In this document: one piece after another, positions 7,883-15,895 of the stretch
Numbering within the stretch: position 1 is the stretch's first letter
Layout of the letters: every line of letters starts with the position of its first letter
IMG/VR virus record: IMGVR_UViG_3300008267_001165
Location: 1 to 22,012 of that record
Length of the DNA: 22,012 nt
Strand: one strand, 5' to 3'
From: a virus
Position numbers and translations under genes: made by a program
The notes under the pieces: generated by a model
The model's database searches: none
The model's input: only the letters and a program-made list of their open reading frames with translations
What the model was told of the DNA's origin: nothing

Positions 7883-10800
7883 TTAGGTTCTTGATGTGTT
7901 TATATTTTGAATAGTAGCAAGTTGTCTAGAATCTATATATGTGTTAACATTCTTATGAAGCAATTGAGTTTGTACAGTTGTTTGTTCTTTGTTTACTTGC
8001 AATAATTGATCTAACTTTGTTAACAAAGCAGTTAATTCTGTTTGATTATTTGTTATAGTAGAAACCCCATTATTATTTGTTGTTACATTAGAAGTAGTAA
8101 CAGGCGCAGTTACTAATTTAGTTTCAGGAACATTACTTAAAGGTGTAGGTTGAAGATTATTATTAGTTGTTAAATAATTTTCTTCTTTAATTTTCTGAGT
8201 TTCAGAATTAACTATATCATCAACAAATACTTTATTAATTGTATTTAAAAGAGATGAAGTTAAATCTGTTTTATTTAAAGTACTAGTAGCACTTAATTTA
8301 TTAGCAGTATCTGCAGTATTAGTTGATTTATTAATATCGTTTGCAAAGGATGATACGGACTTGGTTAAATCAGTTACTGTGGTTTTATTTGAAGCATCTA
8401 CAGTATTAGTTGATCTAACAGCATCGCTCATTGAAGATGAGGCCATTGTAGTTAAATCAGAAGTAGTGGCTTTAGTAACAGTATTTAACTTATTAGCAGT
8501 ATCAGCAAATGTTGATGCAGATGTAGTAAGAGTAGAAGCAATAGTTTTATCTAAGCTATCAGCTGTAGAAGTTTTTGTTTTAGCAACATCTGTTGAGGTA
8601 ATTTTAGAAATAATATTTGCGCTGTCAGCAAAAGAATTTTTAATAGTTTCTCCAATTTTAGAAAAAATATTTGCTTCTTTAATTTTACCTGTTTCTTGAG
8701 TTTTATCTGCTTCTTTAACTTTAGTTGTTTCAGATGCTTTTTCAATATTATTTAAATTTGCTAAATTAACTTTATCTAAAGTAGCAACAGCATTTAACTT
8801 AGTAGCATTAGTATTAACATTAACTGATTTAGTAAGCTCATCAATATTATTTACAAAAGTAGATGTTGAGCGAGCTAAATCATCAGTTGTTGAAACTTTA
8901 TTTAAAGTTTTAGCCGCACTTAATTTATTAGTAGTATTATCAGATATTTTGTTTAATGAAACATACATATCTTTAAATACTTCTGAAGAGTTTTTGCCTA
9001 AGAAAATTTCGTTTTTATCTACTTTAGCTATACCTTCTTGAAGCACTGAGCCACCTTCTGCAAGTTTGGGTGTGTTTTCAGGGGTTGTATTTAAATCATA
9101 AAGGGCTTTTCCACCAATACCTGCACTTGCTAAACCACCTAACATTCCTCCTATTACAGGAATCATACTTAAAGCGTCCTTAGCTACCTGCATTGTAAGC
9201 TGGGTTTCTAGGATTTTAGAAATTTTAGTTAGTAGGGAAACTTGAGTAGATGAAGATTTAGTTTGAGTAGCTATAGTTTCTTCTTCTCTAGCATCTCTAA
9301 GTTCATTTAGTTTTTTATTTTCTTCATTTGATTTTTTATTTTCTTCATTTAACTTGCTAAGTTCCTCTACTTGAGTTTGTGAATTACTAGTTAATTTTGA
9401 GGAGAATGAAGATGTAGAACTATTTAGTTTATCAAGTTCTTTAAATGAAGAAGGTATCCCCGGGGTAATGGATTGTGAAGTAGCAATTGGGTTAGATGAA
9501 GAAGGTAAAGGAGATTCTCTAACCAGATCAGTACCTACTTTTATAGCTTTACCTTTTGAAGCATCATATACTTGATCATTACCATCTAATTGTACCTCTC
9601 CAAAATCTCCAACTAATGTGGGTCCTTTTTTACGGTCAATCTTAGCATCTTTAACAGTATATTGAGATTTGGTTCTAGAAGTAGCTTTAGAAGTTTCAGA
9701 ATCCATTGCCAATGCGGCCACTGCTATGCCGGCGCCTATGGCTAAAGCCCCAATTCCTAAAGTAGCGGCAGATGCTGTGGTTATAGCAGATATAGCAAGA
9801 GCAGCAGCAGATATTGCCGCAGCTCCTAAATTATAAACCATAGGGAGCATAGCTAGTCCTAAACCAACTAATAGTCCTTTTAATAAAGCGGTGTTGCTTA
9901 ATAAAGTAGCAAATCCACTTAACATTGATCCTAAAGGACCATCTACTATACTAACAAATACATCTTTTAATTTTTCAACAGCAATAGCAAAACGTTCTTG
10001 AACATCTGCCTGGTCCATCATTGTGTCTAGCTGGTCTTCACCAAGCATTTTGGCTGCTTTTTCTTCACCATACTTTTGTTTGGCAAATTCATAAGCATTC
10101 TTTTCTTCCTCAGTTAGTGAACGTCCTAATTTGCTTAATGCTTCTTGTTCTACTAATGAATTAGCTAATTCTTCTCTTGACATACCAACAGCTTTAGCAT
10201 ATGCTTCCTGTTGGATTCGGTTCATTTTAGTAAATTCAGCTGAGCCTCCAATTTCTTTATTGATTTCTTCAGCCATTGAGCCGATATCACCCATTAAGGC
10301 ATAGTAACGAGCATTTTCAAGGTTAATTTCTTTACCTGTTAATAACTCAGCTTCTAGTTCGGCTGTAATGGAGCTTTCAAATTGGAGTAATGAATTAGCA
10401 ATGCTATCTGCTTGTTGTAAGTTAATACCTAATTCTTTAACTTTAACAGCAGCTTTAGCTAATGCTTCTGGTGTAGCACCTAATGATAATTTAATGGCAT
10501 TAGAAACATTAGCAGTATCTTTCATTAACTGCTTAATGTTAATAGATAATCCTTTTTGAATAGCTAATGCTTTACCAGCACCCATAAAACCAGTAACAGT
10601 GTCATCAACACTCTTACCAGTAGCCATTGATATTTTATTAATACCAATTAATTCTTCATTAGTAAAACCAGCTTGTTCTCTTAATTTAGTAAAAGTATCT
10701 AAATCTTTTTCAGCTATTTTAGCATTAGCTCCTAAGTTTTGGCTAATGGCTAAATAACTTTCTCCTAATTTTTTAGTAGTTACAAAAGTTGAGTTTGAAT

Positions 10801-12211
10801 TTCTAGCTATGTTTGCAAATTGTTCATTAACTTCAAGAGCTTCACCATAGCTGATATTCATGCCTTTGGCTAATTTTCCAGCATTGTTATCAATAGTTTT
10901 AAAAGCATCTACTAATTGAGTTACAACAAAAGTAACTTGGGTTATAGGGTTAGTTAAGTTCTTAAATAAAGAACTACCCATTGTTGTTATACCCTTACCT
11001 AAAACAGCTAAATGCCCATTCATACCTGCGTATTGGGCATTTTGGGCTGTTAATTGACCAAGGGTAATTTTATTTTGAGCATTTATTTGGGCTTTTTGGT
11101 GAAGTTCTCTGTCTTTTTCACTAATAGTAGATTTAACAACATCTAACTGGTCTAGTTGATTCTTTAAAGCAATACCTCCTAATCCTTGTCTTATTTCATC
11201 ATTAGTTAAGTTTCCTCTAGCCGCTGCAATTTGTTCTTCAAGTTGTTTTTCTTGCTCTAAACTATGAAGAATTTGACTATAACCCTTAGATTCTAATTCC
11301 TGTTGGGTTCGTTCTATACTACTTCTTAAATTAGCCTCTTCACTGCGTTTTTTTACAATTTTAGATGCAAACTCTTCCATTTCGGAAGTAGCTTGATTTA
11401 TACCTAAGGCTTGAGATAACTTACCAAATCCTAATTTATCTAAAGCAGTACTTAAACCTGCTACAATTGATCCACCTAATCCTAATAATGAATTTTGTTC
11501 TTTAAGCTCGTCTTGAATTCTTTTTATAGTAGCTTCAACAGCATTAAAATTAGCATCTACCCCTTGGATTATACCTGGGATTTCGTTAAGGTATGCTTCG
11601 GTTTTTTCAAGTTGGACATTTATCCTTTTAAATTGAGATTCAAGTTTAGCCTGTTCTTTGCGATATTCTTTTAAATCTTCTTTCTCTAAATCAGTTAATC
11701 TTCGGCGAGTTTTAACTTGCTCTAAATGTCTTATTTGATCTTTAACTCTATCTACATCATAGCTTTTAAATCTAGCCTGGTCAGCTAATCTTTCTTTATC
11801 TTGTTTTAGTACCTCTTCAGAGTTAGTTATGTTTTGTTTTTGTATAGCTAATTTTTCTTGAAGTTTTTTAAGATCCTTTTCATTTAAATCTACTATACTT
11901 TTCTGGTGGAGTTGAAGTTTTTCAGCTATAGATATAATGCCTTTATAAGCTCTAGTAGTTATAGTAACCCCAGAAGATGCATTTCCTAGTTCTGATACAA
12001 GTTTTTTAAAAACATTTAATGAATCAGAAATATCAGATGTAAGTTCATTATATTCTGATCTTAAAGTTTCAAGTTGTCGTCTAGCAGTTGCGGTAGAAGC
12101 AATTCGATTGGCTTCTTGTTGAGCCGCTGATTCTTGTAAACCTTCTACTACTTGCAGTAACTTAATCAGTTCTTTTAATTCAGCAGAACTAAGTGGATTT
12201 TGTGCAGCCAT
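7883..12211 (-). CDS. Tail tape measure protein
   Basis: A 1442-residue protein, the longest gene in the window, in the standard place downstream of the chaperone pair. Residues about 15-400 are almost continuous coiled coil (Glu/Lys/Gln/Leu heptads). The middle carries typical tape-measure segments (DAFKTIDNNAGKLAKGMNI, KAVGMSREELANSLVEQEAL). A strongly hydrophobic Ala/Gly/Leu stretch lies at about 765-838 (LGLAMLPMVYNLGAAAISAA, LGIGALAIGAGIAVAALAM), as expected for the part that may enter the host membrane. At about 1020-1060 comes the common GGSVLQEGIAKVDKNEIFL segment. The C-terminal 350 residues are Thr/Ser/Asn/Lys-rich with degenerate repeats. It acts inside the tail tube, sets its length and is probably released at infection. 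The start ATG is the first in frame; no Shine-Dalgarno sequence is present. Confidence 0.92.
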   Translation of the reverse strand: MAAQNPLSSAELKELIKLLQVVEGLQESAAQQEANRIASTATARRQLETLRSEYNELTSDISDSLNVFKKLVSELGNASSGVTITTRAYKGIISIAEKLQLHQKSIVDLNEKDLKKLQEKLAIQKQNITNSEEVLKQDKERLADQARFKSYDVDRVKDQIRHLEQVKTRRRLTDLEKEDLKEYRKEQAKLESQFKRINVQLEKTEAYLNEIPGIIQGVDANFNAVEATIKRIQDELKEQNSLLGLGGSIVAGLSTALDKLGFGKLSQALGINQATSEMEEFASKIVKKRSEEANLRSSIERTQQELESKGYSQILHSLEQEKQLEEQIAAARGNLTNDEIRQGLGGIALKNQLDQLDVVKSTISEKDRELHQKAQINAQNKITLGQLTAQNAQYAGMNGHLAVLGKGITTMGSSLFKNLTNPITQVTFVVTQLVDAFKTIDNNAGKLAKGMNISYGEALEVNEQFANIARNSNSTFVTTKKLGESYLAISQNLGANAKIAEKDLDTFTKLREQAGFTNEELIGINKISMATGKSVDDTVTGFMGAGKALAIQKGLSINIKQLMKDTANVSNAIKLSLGATPEALAKAAVKVKELGINLQQADSIANSLLQFESSITAELEAELLTGKEINLENARYYALMGDIGSMAEEINKEIGGSAEFTKMNRIQQEAYAKAVGMSREELANSLVEQEALSKLGRSLTEEEKNAYEFAKQKYGEEKAAKMLGEDQLDTMMDQADVQERFAIAVEKLKDVFVSIVDGPLGSMLSGFATLLSNTALLKGLLVGLGLAMLPMVYNLGAAAISAAALAISAITTASAATLGIGALAIGAGIAVAALAMDSETSKATSRTKSQYTVKDAKIDRKKGPTLVGDFGEVQLDGNDQVYDASKGKAIKVGTDLVRESPLPSSSNPIATSQSITPGIPSSFKELDKLNSSTSSFSSKLTSNSQTQVEELSKLNEENKKSNEENKKLNELRDAREEETIATQTKSSSTQVSLLTKISKILETQLTMQVAKDALSMIPVIGGMLGGLASAGIGGKALYDLNTTPENTPKLAEGGSVLQEGIAKVDKNEIFLGKNSSEVFKDMYVSLNKISDNTTNKLSAAKTLNKVSTTDDLARSTSTFVNNIDELTKSVNVNTNATKLNAVATLDKVNLANLNNIEKASETTKVKEADKTQETGKIKEANIFSKIGETIKNSFADSANIISKITSTDVAKTKTSTADSLDKTIASTLTTSASTFADTANKLNTVTKATTSDLTTMASSSMSDAVRSTNTVDASNKTTVTDLTKSVSSFANDINKSTNTADTANKLSATSTLNKTDLTSSLLNTINKVFVDDIVNSETQKIKEENYLTTNNNLQPTPLSNVPETKLVTAPVTTSNVTTNNNGVSTITNNQTELTALLTKLDQLLQVNKEQTTVQTQLLHKNVNTYIDSRQLATIQNINTSRT
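8230..8935 (-). repeat. Degenerate internal repeats in the tape measure C-terminus
   Basis: By eye, the protein segments NKLSAAKTLNKV, TKLNAVATLDKV, NKLNTVTKATTSDL and NKLSATSTLNKTDL are spaced through this stretch, with accompanying STFADTANKL and STNTADTANKL-type units. The corresponding DNA also shows imperfect duplications, for example a TTATTAGCAGTATC-type string near 8296 and again near 8485 on the plus strand. These look like diverged duplications in a low-complexity region. Confidence 0.5.
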
Positions 12212-12229
12212 GTTTTAATAAAAGTATAT

Positions 12230-12242
12230 ATTATAAATATTA
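12230..12242 (-). promoter_or_regulatory. Recurrent intergenic motif, sense TAATATTTATAAT
   Basis: This is an exact 13-base copy of the motif at 7865 and 20227, here 18 bases upstream of the tape measure ATG and inside the 44-base gap after the chaperone second frame. Downstream the leader continues ATATACTTTTATTAAAAC, similar to the leader of the 95-residue gene (TACTTTTATTAA). Confidence 0.42.
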
Positions 12243-12255
12243 AAGACTACCAAAT

Positions 12256-12555
12256 TTAGTATTTAGGAGGTTGCTTTAACTTACCCTTAAATTGGTCTGG
12301 GAGTTGAATTTTACCCTCACGGATAGCTTTAGTTTGAGAAATTAAATCTTTTGGCGCGTTATTATTATTCTTTTCTTCGTAGTATTCTTTCATTTTACGG
12401 AATACAAATTTACGAAGCCATATAGGCATATTGTAGATTGTTTCCCAATCATAGCCACCTTGGCCATGAAACACCATTTCATGAATTTGAGTAAATAAAT
12501 TAATCCTATAATCCCGAGCTAGCTCAGGCGTCAGGCCAAAAAAAGTTAAGTCCAA
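12256..12555 (-). CDS. Second frame of tail assembly chaperone, probably made by frameshift
   Basis: This frame is open for 99 codons but has no ATG at its 5' end; the only early start-like codon is a TTG at 12555, inside the end of the upstream gene. The next methionine is residue 27, in the middle of a conserved-looking helix (NLFTQIHEMVFHGQGG). The protein continues YDWETIYNMPIWLRKF and a charged tail, the small acidic/basic helical type seen in second-frame chaperone domains (lambda gpT, the P2 gpE' equivalent). It overlaps the upstream gene by 32 bases, and the shared bases contain a seven-T run. Translation as an extension of the upstream protein by a +1 or -2 shift explains the missing start. 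The position, directly before the tape measure, is where G/GT-type pairs lie. A separate protein from TTG is the alternative. Confidence 0.68.
   Translation of the reverse strand: MDLTFFGLTPELARDYRINLFTQIHEMVFHGQGGYDWETIYNMPIWLRKFVFRKMKEYYEEKNNNNAPKDLISQTKAIREGKIQLPDQFKGKLKQPPKY
12513..12544 (-). promoter_or_regulatory. Candidate +1/-2 ribosomal frameshift site with downstream hairpin
   Basis: On the sense strand, the upstream frame reads AAC TTT TTT TGG, with seven T at 12544-12538. After 9 bases comes a 6-bp hairpin, CCTGAG-CTAG-CTCGGG (12528-12513, one G-U pair), which also contains the upstream frame's TGA. A -1 shift meets TGA after two codons (TTG GCC TGA). Only +1 (or the equivalent -2) enters the downstream 93-codon frame at GGC CTG ACG. 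Phe tRNA re-pairs perfectly with UUU in either direction. Confidence 0.55.
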
Positions 12556-13195
12556 CTGGAATGTTGACTTTTGTGTCGCTTCCTTCGGGAAAAAAGGTCA
12601 GATCAACGTCTGGTTGTACCTCCCTTATATACTCCCTTAACGCCTTGGAGTCACGGGCTAACAAATACTTGTCTACGAATTCTCTAATGTGTGGGTTTTC
12701 TGTATTTCCTTCAACAGAAGTAATCATGTACTTTAAACGGGTTGACAACTCAGGTACATTATTTTTATAAATCTTCTTTAAACCTTCTAACTCAGCATTG
12801 ATTTTTTTCTCATCAGCACTTGTTAACAACTTAAATGTAATATCTATTTTAGTTGAAGGAAGAGTAAACTTAAATTCATTTACGCCTGGGTTGTAGAGGT
12901 GGTCTAGGATAACTTTGTTTTCAATTGTAGAAAGATCAACTGTTTGTTCTTCACCACCCCACATAAAGGTATAATCTTTACCATAACCCAAAATGCGAGC
13001 AGCCACTAATAACGCTAACTCGTCTAGTACTGTGCCTTTTTGGATATATGATTGGTTGGTTAAAATATCTTCTTCCCTTGCGGTCATATATTTCATTTCA
13101 ATCGTACCACTTGAAAGAGGATTTTCTTTAGGGTATACTAAACCCTTTGAAGGTAAGTCCACAACCTCTGTTGGGACATTAAATTTGTTTTCCAT
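12524..13195 (-). CDS. T4 gp26-like baseplate/tail assembly chaperone protein, first frame
   Basis: A 223-residue protein beginning MENKFNVPTEVVDLPSKGLV. The open frame extends to 13261, but that extension is read from the terminator's T-tract and gives a poly-Phe peptide, so I chose the ATG at 13195. The opening LPSKGLVYPKENPLSSG, the segment MKYMTAREEDILTNQSYI, the LD-x-LL-type helix and GYGKDYTFMWGG resemble the T4 gp26-like base plate family; that assignment is from memory. In this gene order (tube, this gene, tape measure) the product would act as a tail assembly chaperone binding the tape measure. Its C-terminus (GLNFFWPDA) lies on a seven-T run. A +1 shift there after F219 would give a fusion of about 312 residues. 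No Shine-Dalgarno sequence precedes the start. Confidence 0.75.
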   Translation of the reverse strand: MENKFNVPTEVVDLPSKGLVYPKENPLSSGTIEMKYMTAREEDILTNQSYIQKGTVLDELALLVAARILGYGKDYTFMWGGEEQTVDLSTIENKVILDHLYNPGVNEFKFTLPSTKIDITFKLLTSADEKKINAELEGLKKIYKNNVPELSTRLKYMITSVEGNTENPHIREFVDKYLLARDSKALREYIREVQPDVDLTFFPEGSDTKVNIPVGLNFFWPDA

Positions 13196-13244
13196 AAATA
13201 ATTTTGTTATAACGTTTTTGTTTGTCCTATATACATATATGAAG
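13196..13244 (-). promoter_or_regulatory. Leader between terminator and chaperone gene; promoter expected here
   Basis: Because the terminator ends the sheath-tube transcript, the chaperone and tape measure genes need readthrough or a new promoter in these 49 bases. The sense strand holds CATATATGTATATAGGACAA followed by AACAAAAACGTTATAAC. The alternating TATATGTATATA is the only promoter-like stretch. It does not match the ATATTTAT-core motif found in other gaps, nor the Bacteroidota TAnnTTTG box. Confidence 0.25.
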
Positions 13245-13282
13245 AAAAAAAAAGCTCGCAAAAAATGCGAGCTCTTTTTATA
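13245..13282 (-). terminator. Strong intrinsic terminator after the tail tube gene
   Basis: On the sense strand, the 8-bp perfect stem AGCTCGCA/TGCGAGCT has a TTTTT loop (plus-strand bases 13253-13273) and is followed directly by a run of eight or nine T. Upstream A residues can pair with the T-tract through a G-U, lengthening the stem. The plus strand also ends the hairpin with CTTTTT, so it may work in both directions. It lies 27 bases past the tail tube stop and 50 bases before the next start codon. Confidence 0.88.
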
Positions 13283-13299
13283 GTATTTAGCTTTAAATC

Positions 13300-13788
13300 T
13301 TAGTAGTTCAATATAGCATAGTCCATACCTATAGTCATAGTAATATTTACTGCTGTATTTTCGGTATCATAGCTATAATCACCAAAGTTAGCGTCCTTAA
13401 TGAATGCACCTACAAGCACCCATTGGCTTACAATATCACCTACAGGACCTAGAACGTTAAGTTCAAGTCGCTTTTTGTAGAAGTCAGAGTAACCATCTCT
13501 ACCTGTTACAGATTCGTGTGATAAACGAACCCATTCCATGATTGTCTGTGCACCCGAAGGAGTAATTGGGTCAAATAATGTCATAGTTACATCACCCCAA
13601 GTGGTTTTACCCTTAACTTTTCTTTGAACGTTAATGTGATTTAATATTACTTCACCTTGTTGTAGATTTACAGCACTCATACCTTTAATCATATAGGCAG
13701 GAACGTTATCTAGCGACACCTGGAACCTGTGGGGTTGTTTAGGTTCAAATGGTGTGAAGAACATTTCGTTATAATTTAATATTGCCAT
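13300..13788 (-). CDS. Tail tube protein (gp19-like)
   Basis: A 162-residue protein from ATG 13788 to TAA. The pattern is that of contractile-tail tube subunits: an N-terminal NRFQVSL-like strand (HRFQVSLDNVPAYMIKGMSA, residues 21-40), a GKTTWGDVTMTLFDPITPSG strand-turn (about 60-79), a short helix AQTIMEWVRLS, and late strands NVLGPVGDIVSQWVLVGAFI and TMTIGMDYAIL. Length and placement directly after the sheath gene fit T4 gp19-type tubes. Subunits stack into the rigid inner tube that DNA passes through. The gene is followed by a strong terminator, consistent with high expression of the sheath-tube pair. Confidence 0.9.
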   Translation of the reverse strand: MAILNYNEMFFTPFEPKQPHRFQVSLDNVPAYMIKGMSAVNLQQGEVILNHINVQRKVKGKTTWGDVTMTLFDPITPSGAQTIMEWVRLSHESVTGRDGYSDFYKKRLELNVLGPVGDIVSQWVLVGAFIKDANFGDYSYDTENTAVNITMTIGMDYAILNY

Positions 13789-13804
13789 TGTCTTAGTTTT
13801 TTTA

Positions 13805-13819
13805 TTTGTTAATAAATAT
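13805..13819 (-). promoter_or_regulatory. Recurrent intergenic motif, sense ATATTTATTAACAAA
   Basis: The sense 15-mer ATATTTATTAACAAA is repeated exactly upstream of the sheath gene (15590-15604). Here it begins just after the sheath gene and ends 16 bases before the tube ATG. It shares the ATATTTAT core with the motifs at 7865, 12230, 15884 and 20227. Confidence 0.45.
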
Positions 13820-13835
13820 ATTATGATTTAAAACC

Positions 13836-15554
13836 TTATGCAGGGAAAGTAGCACCTGTTGGAGTAATATTAAAGTCGAGGTAAATAAATTCAGCTGTTT
13901 TAGTTGGCTGTAAATAGATTTGACCTATTAACTCATTTCTATCAATTACTTCAGCAGAGTTATTAGTACTATCCATTACTACTTTAAATGCATATAAACC
14001 TTGGCGTTGTTGAATTGATTCAAGATATGGTATAACTTGTGCTAAGAAAATATTTCTTGTAACTTGTGTGTTTTGTTCAAACACTAAATTATTAGCAACT
14101 CTAGAAATAGTAGATTTTAATACAATCAACAAACGACGAACATTTACACGATCAAGTGCTGAAGGTTTGCGTTGTAAGGTTTTCTGACCATAAACTGCAG
14201 TACCAGTGCCTGGGAATGAAGCTAATGGGTTAATGTTGCTAAGATATAAAGTATCACGTTGAGCTACACTTAATTTGTATTCAGCACGAATTACTCGGTT
14301 TAACCCACCTCTGTTAATACCTGCAGGTGCAAACCAAGGCTCAGATACGCTATCAGTAAAGGCATATACTCCAGGAATAAATGTTGAAGCTGGGACCCAA
14401 ACTGTTCTGCCAGTAGCTACATCTTTAGTAGACACCCAAGGCCAGTAAGTAGCAGCATATGAAGTATCAAAGTTATTAGCTTGAGCAGTTGCAGAGCTAA
14501 CTGAACCACCGTAGTTTAATAAGTCAAATACATAAATATTATCACCTCTGTTTTGGGTATTTTGAATAATTGTTTCAATTTTAGATCCATGACCTGCAAA
14601 CTCATAAATTAAACCAGGAGTGTAAAGAGCATTAAACTTATAATCATCATTACTCATAAGAGCAATAGCATTTGTATAGCTATTTGCTGTTAATCCTTGA
14701 GTATTAGTTGCAATAATGTCATTATAGAATTTAACCCCAGCTATAATATCACCTGTAGCACCAGCAAATGCACCTGTTTGAGCTATTGGTAAAGAAGCAG
14801 TGTACGAAGCAACAGAAACTTGACCTGCAGAGTTAAGATAATTAGGAGTTGTGTTATTTACAGCTTTAACTCTTACATATCTTGAGCGGTTAGCATATGA
14901 TCCTGTAATGTTTAATTGGTTATTAACAACATCATAGTTGTAATCATAGTTACCAATTACTGCTTCAACATAGTTTGGAGCAAGTGGATCTAATGATAAT
15001 TGAGTCCATTGTTCCAAAATAATTGGGTTATTAGTATTATCATCACCTCTTCTAATTAATAAAGTAAATGTACCTGAAGATGTGTTTGGGGCTATAATTT
15101 CCCAACGTAAGTTATTAACAGATCCACTTACTAAGCCTCCTTTTGAGTCTTGAGAGCCTGAGCTGTTCATAATAACACCTTCAGAAAGTGTTTCTAATTC
15201 AAATGCAGGTTGAGAAGGGGCTTGGGCACTTGATGAAATTTGACCAGTAGCTGGGGTCCATTCTAATGAGTTTGATACTACACGAGTAATCATTAATGTC
15301 TCACCACCATTTTGGAAATAGTTGTAAGCTGCAATAGATGTCATGTAAGAATAAGGAGCACCACCACTGATAAGAAGATCACCAAATATGTTGGTGAAAT
15401 CACTGTATGTGGTTACAACAGTAGGAATACCAATAGGGCCTCTAACTGTAGGGCCTATAATGGCTGCTCCTACAGCAGGGGGTCTTTGGCTTATAAAAGA
15501 TGTATCATTTTCTCTTGCTAATACACCTGGGGAAAGTAAAACGTTAGTCGCCAT
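13836..15554 (-). CDS. Contractile tail sheath protein
   Basis: A 572-residue protein beginning MATNVLLSPGVLARENDTSF, the classical sheath opening in which an LSPGVxxxExD segment is followed by a globular GPTVRGPIGIPTVVTTYSDF domain. A large, variable middle (about 100-400) carries beta-rich insertion domains. The conserved C-terminal domain (about 467-572) includes LDRVNVRRLLIVLKSTI, a helix ending NTQVTRNIFLAQVIPYLESI, and the terminal strand DRNELIGQIYLQPTKTAEFI. This is the polymer that contracts and drives the tube into the envelope. The upstream gap holds the ATATTTATTAACAAA motif and no Shine-Dalgarno sequence. Confidence 0.94.
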   Translation of the reverse strand: MATNVLLSPGVLARENDTSFISQRPPAVGAAIIGPTVRGPIGIPTVVTTYSDFTNIFGDLLISGGAPYSYMTSIAAYNYFQNGGETLMITRVVSNSLEWTPATGQISSSAQAPSQPAFELETLSEGVIMNSSGSQDSKGGLVSGSVNNLRWEIIAPNTSSGTFTLLIRRGDDNTNNPIILEQWTQLSLDPLAPNYVEAVIGNYDYNYDVVNNQLNITGSYANRSRYVRVKAVNNTTPNYLNSAGQVSVASYTASLPIAQTGAFAGATGDIIAGVKFYNDIIATNTQGLTANSYTNAIALMSNDDYKFNALYTPGLIYEFAGHGSKIETIIQNTQNRGDNIYVFDLLNYGGSVSSATAQANNFDTSYAATYWPWVSTKDVATGRTVWVPASTFIPGVYAFTDSVSEPWFAPAGINRGGLNRVIRAEYKLSVAQRDTLYLSNINPLASFPGTGTAVYGQKTLQRKPSALDRVNVRRLLIVLKSTISRVANNLVFEQNTQVTRNIFLAQVIPYLESIQQRQGLYAFKVVMDSTNNSAEVIDRNELIGQIYLQPTKTAEFIYLDFNITPTGATFPA

Positions 15555-15589
15555 GTTATTAAATTGTTTTAGTTGTTTTTAATTTGGGG

Positions 15590-15604
15590 TTTGTTAATAA
15601 ATAT
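15590..15604 (-). promoter_or_regulatory. Recurrent intergenic motif, sense ATATTTATTAACAAA
   Basis: This is an exact 15-base copy of the motif before the tube gene. It ends 35 bases upstream of the sheath ATG, in the 69-base gap after the coiled-coil gene. The two most abundant tail proteins thus share the same element, which favours a promoter or strong-expression role. Confidence 0.45.
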
Positions 15605-15623
15605 CTTGGAGGGTTTCGAAAAA

Positions 15624-15872
15624 CTAGGTGCTCACAAATTCTCCTTTTTCTAGGTTAATGGTGCCATCACCATATTTGTCTTGGAGTTGTTTGCCTAAAA
15701 CTTCTTCTTTTTGTTTTAGTTTTTCATATTCAAGTTTTAGTTTTTGCTTTACAGATTCTAATTCTTGAAATTGAATTTCAATGGTACCAAATCTGTCTAT
15801 TAGAACAAATCTTTCTTGTTGGACTGCTTTTAATTGTGTAATCTCTTCTTGGGTTAAAACTTTTGTTTCCAT
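15624..15872 (-). CDS. Small coiled-coil protein, function unknown
   Basis: An 82-residue protein. From residue 7 to about 68 it is a charged, amphipathic helix with heptad spacing (EEITQLKAVQQERFVLIDRF, then ELESVKQKLKLEYEKLKQKE), so a dimeric or trimeric coiled coil is likely. It ends in a short YGDGTINLEKGEF tail that looks like a beta hairpin. There is no catalytic motif or membrane segment. It sits immediately upstream of the sheath gene; small coiled-coil proteins of this form are common beside phage structural genes, but I cannot name a role. Confidence 0.65.
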   Translation of the reverse strand: METKVLTQEEITQLKAVQQERFVLIDRFGTIEIQFQELESVKQKLKLEYEKLKQKEEVLGKQLQDKYGDGTINLEKGEFVST

Positions 15873-15883
15873 ATTTTTGATTT

Positions 15884-15895
15884 ATCATAAATATT
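15884..15895 (-). promoter_or_regulatory. Recurrent intergenic motif, sense AATATTTATGAT
   Basis: This matches the AATATTTATAAT motif with one change (G for A). It ends 11 bases before the ATG of the coiled-coil gene and fills most of the 22-base gap behind the 68-residue gene. Confidence 0.35.

Noticed and set aside
13196-13261. Longer start for the gp26-like gene at 13261
   Set aside because: The added 22 residues are read from the terminator T-tract and leader (poly-Phe peptide). MENKFNVPTEVVDLPSKG from 13195 is the natural family-like start.
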